DNA of 64,000 nucleotides. Origin: Candidatus Izemoplasmatales bacterium (lineage in GTDB: Bacteria; Bacillota_I; Bacilli_A; Izemoplasmatales; Hujiaoplasmataceae). The stretch spans positions 182,078-246,077 of the forward strand of contig JAQUZN010000001.1 in NCBI GenBank assembly GCA_028691315.1, in the 5' to 3' direction. This document shows positions 60,094-64,000 of this stretch, one piece after another. The position numbers were made by a program, and so were the translations under genes. A model generated the notes under the pieces. That model searched no databases, had not been told where the DNA came from, and was given only the letters and a program-made list of their open reading frames with translations. Each line of letters starts with the position of its first letter. The first letter of the stretch is position 1.

Positions 60094-62442
60094 ATGGCAA
60101 AAAAACAATTATCTCAAGAGATGATTGAGAACATTAAAAAATACTCAGAAGAAATAACAACATTAGAAGACTTTGTTGCTGGTGTTAGACAAAATATCGG
60201 TATGTATATTGGGTCTAAAGGTAACAAAGGATTCATTAATATGATACGAGAAATTATACAGAACGGTTTTGATGAGATGATGAAACCATCTTCACCGTGT
60301 GATTTGGTGAAGGTTTCGTTTGATGAACAATCGAATTGGGTAATTGCTGAAGATAATGGACGAGGCATACCATTTGACGATATGCTTCGAGTATTTCAAG
60401 ATCAGCATACTTCATCAAACTATGTAAAGAAGAAAGGTGAATATTCATCGGGATTACATGGCGTTGGTGCAAAAGTAACCAATGCGTTATCAGAACAATT
60501 CATTGTAGAATCTTTTCGGTATGATGGAGAAGCAAGACGGTTAGAATTTAATGATGGTCATCCATCGAAGAAAGGAATTCATAAGATTCCTAATCCAGAA
60601 AAGAAACAAGGGACAAAGATTTCATTTAAACCTTCGCAGAAGGTATTGGGTGAATTGAGTGTTACTTGGAAAGATGCATTTCAATTAGTGTCTTTAATAT
60701 TACCTTTGACAAATATTGGTGCTAGAGTGCAATTTAATGCAATTACATTAAAAGGTGATAAGATAACAGAATCTTTAAAGAATGAAGATGGTATTATGTC
60801 ATTCATGATCAATCATGTAAAGTCTCCTGTAATCAAACCAATCTTTATTACAAAAGATACTGGTGAGATGAGAGTTGATGTACTCTTTACATATGATAGT
60901 GAAGACATCACTCCAGATCCATCTTTAGTTGCATTTGCGAACTGTTGTCCTACAACGGCTGGTACCCATATCCAAGGATTCCAAAAGGGTGTTGAAACTT
61001 ATTTTATGAATTATATGAATCGAATCTTTTTGGCTAATGTGGATAAGAGTAATAAGAAAAAATCAACATTGACTATCACAAAAGCAGATATTCATATGGG
61101 TTTAAAGGTCGTAGTGTCAGCTTATCATATTAAACCTATTTTTGATGGTCAAGCTAAGAGTATCTTTACAGTAGCAGAAATGAGTCAATTTGTTACATCT
61201 ACTATGGTAAATGAATTAGATGAATGGGGGAAACAGAACCCACAAGATTTACAAAAGCTTTGTAAATATTTTAAAGAAATAGCACAACTCAGAATCAATG
61301 CAGATAAAGAGAAAGTTAAACTCAATAATAAGTATAGTCAATCTCTAACAGGTTTACCATCTTCTTTTGCACCACCAAAGAAAAAATCTGGAAAACTTGA
61401 GTTCTGGATTGTAGAGGGTGATTCTGCTGCCGGTGGTATGAGGAATAATCGACATGAATTACAGGGTTATTTCCCAATCAGAGGTAAAATTTTAAATGCA
61501 TTCAATAAGAAGCCAGCAGATTTCTTAAACAATGCGGAAGTCTCAGGTATCATCAATATTATTGGTGGTGGCTATGGTAAGAATTTTAATATCAATAAAG
61601 TGAAATGGGATAAGATTATATTTGGAACTGATGCAGATGCAGATGGTGATCATATCAGTGCTTTATTATTAGGATTCTTCTTAATGTATATGCCAGAATT
61701 AATCACTGCTGGTAGAGTATATAAAGCCGTCCCGCCTTTATATGGAATTGATAAAGGCGGGAAGACAATCTATCTAAAAGACCGAATGGATTATACGAAA
61801 TATCTCCAAAAAGAATTTAGTGTAAAACATACGATACAAAAAGTAGATGGAACCAATATCACAAAGGATGGGTTATCTAAGATTTTATATCATAATCGTG
61901 ATTACGCATACGAAGTTGAAAAAGTTGCAAATGGATATTCAACAGACCCATTCTTATTGGAATCGGTCTTACTATTAAAAGATCGTCCAGTGAATGAAAT
62001 GAAGAAATCATTAAAGAAATTATTTCGATTTATTGATGTGACAAAGATGAAAGATAGTTATGTTGTAAGTGGAGTTCATGACAATAAATTTCAAACAATT
62101 ATCTTGAATGACCGATTACTTTCAAACTGTGAGGAGATTTTTAAGATTATGAATAGTAATGTAGAATTAACGTATAAGGTAGATGGACATTATGTATCCT
62201 TATATGAAATGATGAATATGTTTGAGAAGCTAACTCCACCTTCATTGACTCGATTTAAAGGTCTTGGTGAAATGGATGGTTCGGAATTATATAAATCAAC
62301 TATGAATCCGGATAATAGAATCTTAATTCAATACACGATGCAAGATGCTATGAAAGAATTGGAAAGAGTTAGATATTATTCAGATAATAAAGATCTCTTA
62401 TTAAAAGATGTCAAAGTAACACGATTTGATTTATTGAGTTAG
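60094..62442 (+). CDS. Type II topoisomerase B subunit (GyrB/ParE-like), 782 aa
   Basis: This ATP-driven subunit opens and closes the DNA gate with an A subunit not seen in the window. The GHKL ATPase motifs are EIIQNGFDE, AEDNGRGIP and GLHGVGAK, and the TOPRIM motifs are VEGDSAAGG (near 440) and TDADADGDH (near 515). The size and order fit GyrB (E. coli 804 aa) and ParE (630 aa). AAAGGA lies before the ATG. Type II topoisomerases are used in jumbo phage replication and packaging. It ends in a strong terminator. Confidence 0.92.
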   Translation: MAKKQLSQEMIENIKKYSEEITTLEDFVAGVRQNIGMYIGSKGNKGFINMIREIIQNGFDEMMKPSSPCDLVKVSFDEQSNWVIAEDNGRGIPFDDMLRVFQDQHTSSNYVKKKGEYSSGLHGVGAKVTNALSEQFIVESFRYDGEARRLEFNDGHPSKKGIHKIPNPEKKQGTKISFKPSQKVLGELSVTWKDAFQLVSLILPLTNIGARVQFNAITLKGDKITESLKNEDGIMSFMINHVKSPVIKPIFITKDTGEMRVDVLFTYDSEDITPDPSLVAFANCCPTTAGTHIQGFQKGVETYFMNYMNRIFLANVDKSNKKKSTLTITKADIHMGLKVVVSAYHIKPIFDGQAKSIFTVAEMSQFVTSTMVNELDEWGKQNPQDLQKLCKYFKEIAQLRINADKEKVKLNNKYSQSLTGLPSSFAPPKKKSGKLEFWIVEGDSAAGGMRNNRHELQGYFPIRGKILNAFNKKPADFLNNAEVSGIINIIGGGYGKNFNINKVKWDKIIFGTDADADGDHISALLLGFFLMYMPELITAGRVYKAVPPLYGIDKGGKTIYLKDRMDYTKYLQKEFSVKHTIQKVDGTNITKDGLSKILYHNRDYAYEVEKVANGYSTDPFLLESVLLLKDRPVNEMKKSLKKLFRFIDVTKMKDSYVVSGVHDNKFQTIILNDRLLSNCEEIFKIMNSNVELTYKVDGHYVSLYEMMNMFEKLTPPSLTRFKGLGEMDGSELYKSTMNPDNRILIQYTMQDAMKELERVRYYSDNKDLLLKDVKVTRFDLLS

Positions 62443-62446
62443 AAGG

Positions 62447-62487
62447 ATATGGGTATACAATATTTGTATACCCATATTTATTTTTTG
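62447..62487 (+). terminator. Terminator of the topoisomerase gene
   Basis: A perfect 14-bp stem, ATATGGGTATACAA with TTGTATACCCATAT, is followed by TTATTTTTTG. Confidence 0.92.
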
Positions 62488-62508
62488 TAAAAATTCGCTT
62501 AAATGATG

Positions 62509-62520
62509 ATATATTATTAA
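62509..62520 (+). promoter_or_regulatory. TATATTATTAA candidate phage promoter
   Basis: ATATATTATTAA lies 22 nt after the terminator and 67 nt before the ATG at 62587. Confidence 0.45.
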
Positions 62521-62586
62521 TGTGATATAGGGTACTAAGAATACTCTAAACTAATAAATCAAAACATATTCCAAGGAGGAATCAAA

Positions 62587-64000
62587 ATGACAAAAACAAA
62601 AGAAAACAAAAGAAATTACAAGGAAGAAGCAATGGAGGGTTTTAAAGATCTTGATCGAGATGATTTAGATATCGATGATCTTCCGAATTTGAATGTATTT
62701 TTCATTGGATTAGATATGGCTAAGTTCAAAGAAAAATCATTGAATCCTTATTCAAAAGAAGTAAGTAAAGACTCCATCCGGTTCTTGGTTGACACCTTCT
62801 ATCAGATCCAAGAAATCCGTAAAGCAAAAGAGAATCAACTAAGATCGGTTGTTCAGGGAGTCGATGGCGATGGGTTTGATGCATCCATCTTTATTATGAC
62901 ATCCATCAGAGCAATGGAAGCAGATATCAAGAAAATCATTGAACACTACACTGATTTCATTCCAGTATGTAAATGGCTGAAATCTAATATCGGTGTTGGT
63001 CCAATGATTGCGGCAGGATTATATGCAAGATTAGATATCACAAAGTCAAAGAGCGCCGGATCATTTCTAAGTTACTGTGGGTTAAATGATAATAACACGC
63101 CATGGCTTGGAAAGAAGGGTGCAGAAAAAATTGTTCCTGAAATTATGGAGATGATCGCAAATGATCATCAGCTATCAATTCCAAAGAAGGATGTTGATAA
63201 GCTAATGAAAAAATTCTTAGCGTATGAAAAGAAGAAAAATTCGGATGGAATTGTTGATGAAAATACCCTTCTGGAATATCTTGAAGAACATGAGCATGAT
63301 TATGATGATCTAATCGACAGATGCTATGAAGAAGGTTATGAATTAAGTAATGATTTAGCTACTGCTCTATTTCTGAAATACGATGACAATATGATCACAT
63401 CAAATACAATCATGAAATTTGCGATTGATGCGAGAGTTAACCGGAGACCTTCATCAGTACACGATCAATGTATTGTGCAAAGATCATTTAAGAAGAAAGG
63501 TAAGAAGAAACCATACATTGTAAAAGATGACATGATTAAAGCGATGTCCAAACCACCATACAATCGAGAGTTGAAAGTACTTTGCTTTAAAGCTTCTGAT
63601 TGTATTAAGAAGCAAAGTAATTGTGGATCCAAATATGGAAAGATCTATCAAGATCGAAAAGCATATGAGACGCGGTTGAATGAAGCTGGTGCTTATAAGG
63701 CTCAGGCAGAAGCATTACTCAAATCAAAGAATTGGAGTGATGATACAGTTACAAAAGAAGCCCTGATGCAGGGTAAATTGTCGAAAGGTCATATTGATCA
63801 AAGAGCAATGAGATATACTGTTAAGCTTCTTGTTGCACATCTGTTTGAATTCTGGCATTTGGTTGAATATGGAGTTGCAGCAAGAACACCATACGTGTTA
63901 GCGGCTAAAATGATTCATGGTGAAAATACGGAAATGCATACGGATTATATCTATCCGGAAGTTCCGTATGAAAAGATCTTAAAAGAGTTTAAACTTCCGA
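62587..64000 (+). CDS. IS110-transposase-like helix-hairpin-helix protein, partial (cut by the right edge)
   Basis: The frame is open from an ATG at 62587, preceded by AAGGAGG, to the window end: 471 residues visible. WLKSNIGVGPMIAAGLYARL...SAGSFLSYCGL is the IS110/IS116/IS902 helix-hairpin-helix block (IPGVGPxxAAxLLAEIG...FxSYAGL). GHIDQRAMRYTVKLLVAHLFEFWH matches the helical segment that follows in this family. The N-terminal FIGLDMAKFK may match the IGIDVSK start of the DEDD domain, but other catalytic acids are not clear. No terminal repeats or second copy are seen, so this may be a resident phage protein rather than an active element. GC is higher than in neighbouring genes. Confidence 0.7.
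   Translation, partial: MTKTKENKRNYKEEAMEGFKDLDRDDLDIDDLPNLNVFFIGLDMAKFKEKSLNPYSKEVSKDSIRFLVDTFYQIQEIRKAKENQLRSVVQGVDGDGFDASIFIMTSIRAMEADIKKIIEHYTDFIPVCKWLKSNIGVGPMIAAGLYARLDITKSKSAGSFLSYCGLNDNNTPWLGKKGAEKIVPEIMEMIANDHQLSIPKKDVDKLMKKFLAYEKKKNSDGIVDENTLLEYLEEHEHDYDDLIDRCYEEGYELSNDLATALFLKYDDNMITSNTIMKFAIDARVNRRPSSVHDQCIVQRSFKKKGKKKPYIVKDDMIKAMSKPPYNRELKVLCFKASDCIKKQSNCGSKYGKIYQDRKAYETRLNEAGAYKAQAEALLKSKNWSDDTVTKEALMQGKLSKGHIDQRAMRYTVKLLVAHLFEFWHLVEYGVAARTPYVLAAKMIHGENTEMHTDYIYPEVPYEKILKEFKLP

Noticed and set aside
62587..64000. Complete IS110 insertion sequence
   Set aside because: Neither element end nor target-site change is visible, and the gene is cut by the window edge; only a transposase-like protein can be claimed.

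Overview
The window is AT-rich DNA of a large (jumbo-type) tailed phage, probably a myovirus of a Gram-positive gut bacterium of the Clostridia type. Three things support this. It encodes its own multisubunit RNA polymerase: one very long beta-like subunit plus a beta-prime subunit in at least two separate genes. It has replication and recombination genes (DnaB-like helicase, Dda/RecD-like helicase, type II topoisomerase B subunit, SbcD/Mre11-like and PD-(D/E)XK nucleases, RNase H, thymidylate synthase) mixed with baseplate and virion-like genes. It also has a modular endolysin with SH3 and two peptidoglycan-binding domains, and strong AGGAGG ribosome binding sites almost everywhere. The standard genetic code appears to be used.

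Layout. 1-612: two minus-strand small or partial genes. 745-5817: the RNA polymerase beta-like gene, ending in a perfect terminator. 5871-6509: a non-coding array of 17 full 36-bp direct repeats between convergent genes. 6552-12235: minus-strand genes of mostly unknown function, including a GNAT acetyltransferase, with an odd C-tract-containing non-coding stretch at 8231-8932. 12331-21625: a plus-strand run with RNase H, thymidylate synthase, an endolysin whose ribosome binding site lies in a hairpin, a Q/N/Y-rich protein and a kinase-like protein. 21720-21791: tRNA-Gln(UUG). 21919-25798: unknown plus-strand genes. 25840-28400: minus-strand baseplate-like genes. 28549-33919: four diverged plus-strand paralogues, two of them preceded by a shared poly-C element, interrupted by two minus-strand genes. 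34327-35175: a minus-strand virion-like gene. 35289-39959: the beta-prime C part, a NUMOD/HNH-like protein, and the beta-prime N part, whose catalytic Asp motif is interrupted by a group I intron. 40319-44221: phosphoesterase, BCS1-like AAA ATPase, deoxyribosyltransferase-like protein and a virion-like protein. 44239-49318: minus-strand virion genes. 49447-54848: replication and recombination genes. 54891-55675: minus-strand baseplate genes. 55743-64000: helicase, topoisomerase, small conserved proteins and an IS110-transposase-like protein cut by the window edge.

Regulation. Most transcription units end in strong hairpin-plus-T-run terminators. Right after many of them, 35-70 nt before the next start codon, sits a recurrent TATATTATA-type box that looks like a phage promoter. 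Minus-strand islands carry virion or baseplate genes, while plus-strand genes are mostly DNA/RNA metabolism. The most notable items are the intron inside the polymerase active-site codons, the 36-bp repeat array, a terminal PI-x-F peptide motif shared by five mostly nucleic-acid-processing proteins, and the hairpin over the endolysin ribosome binding site.
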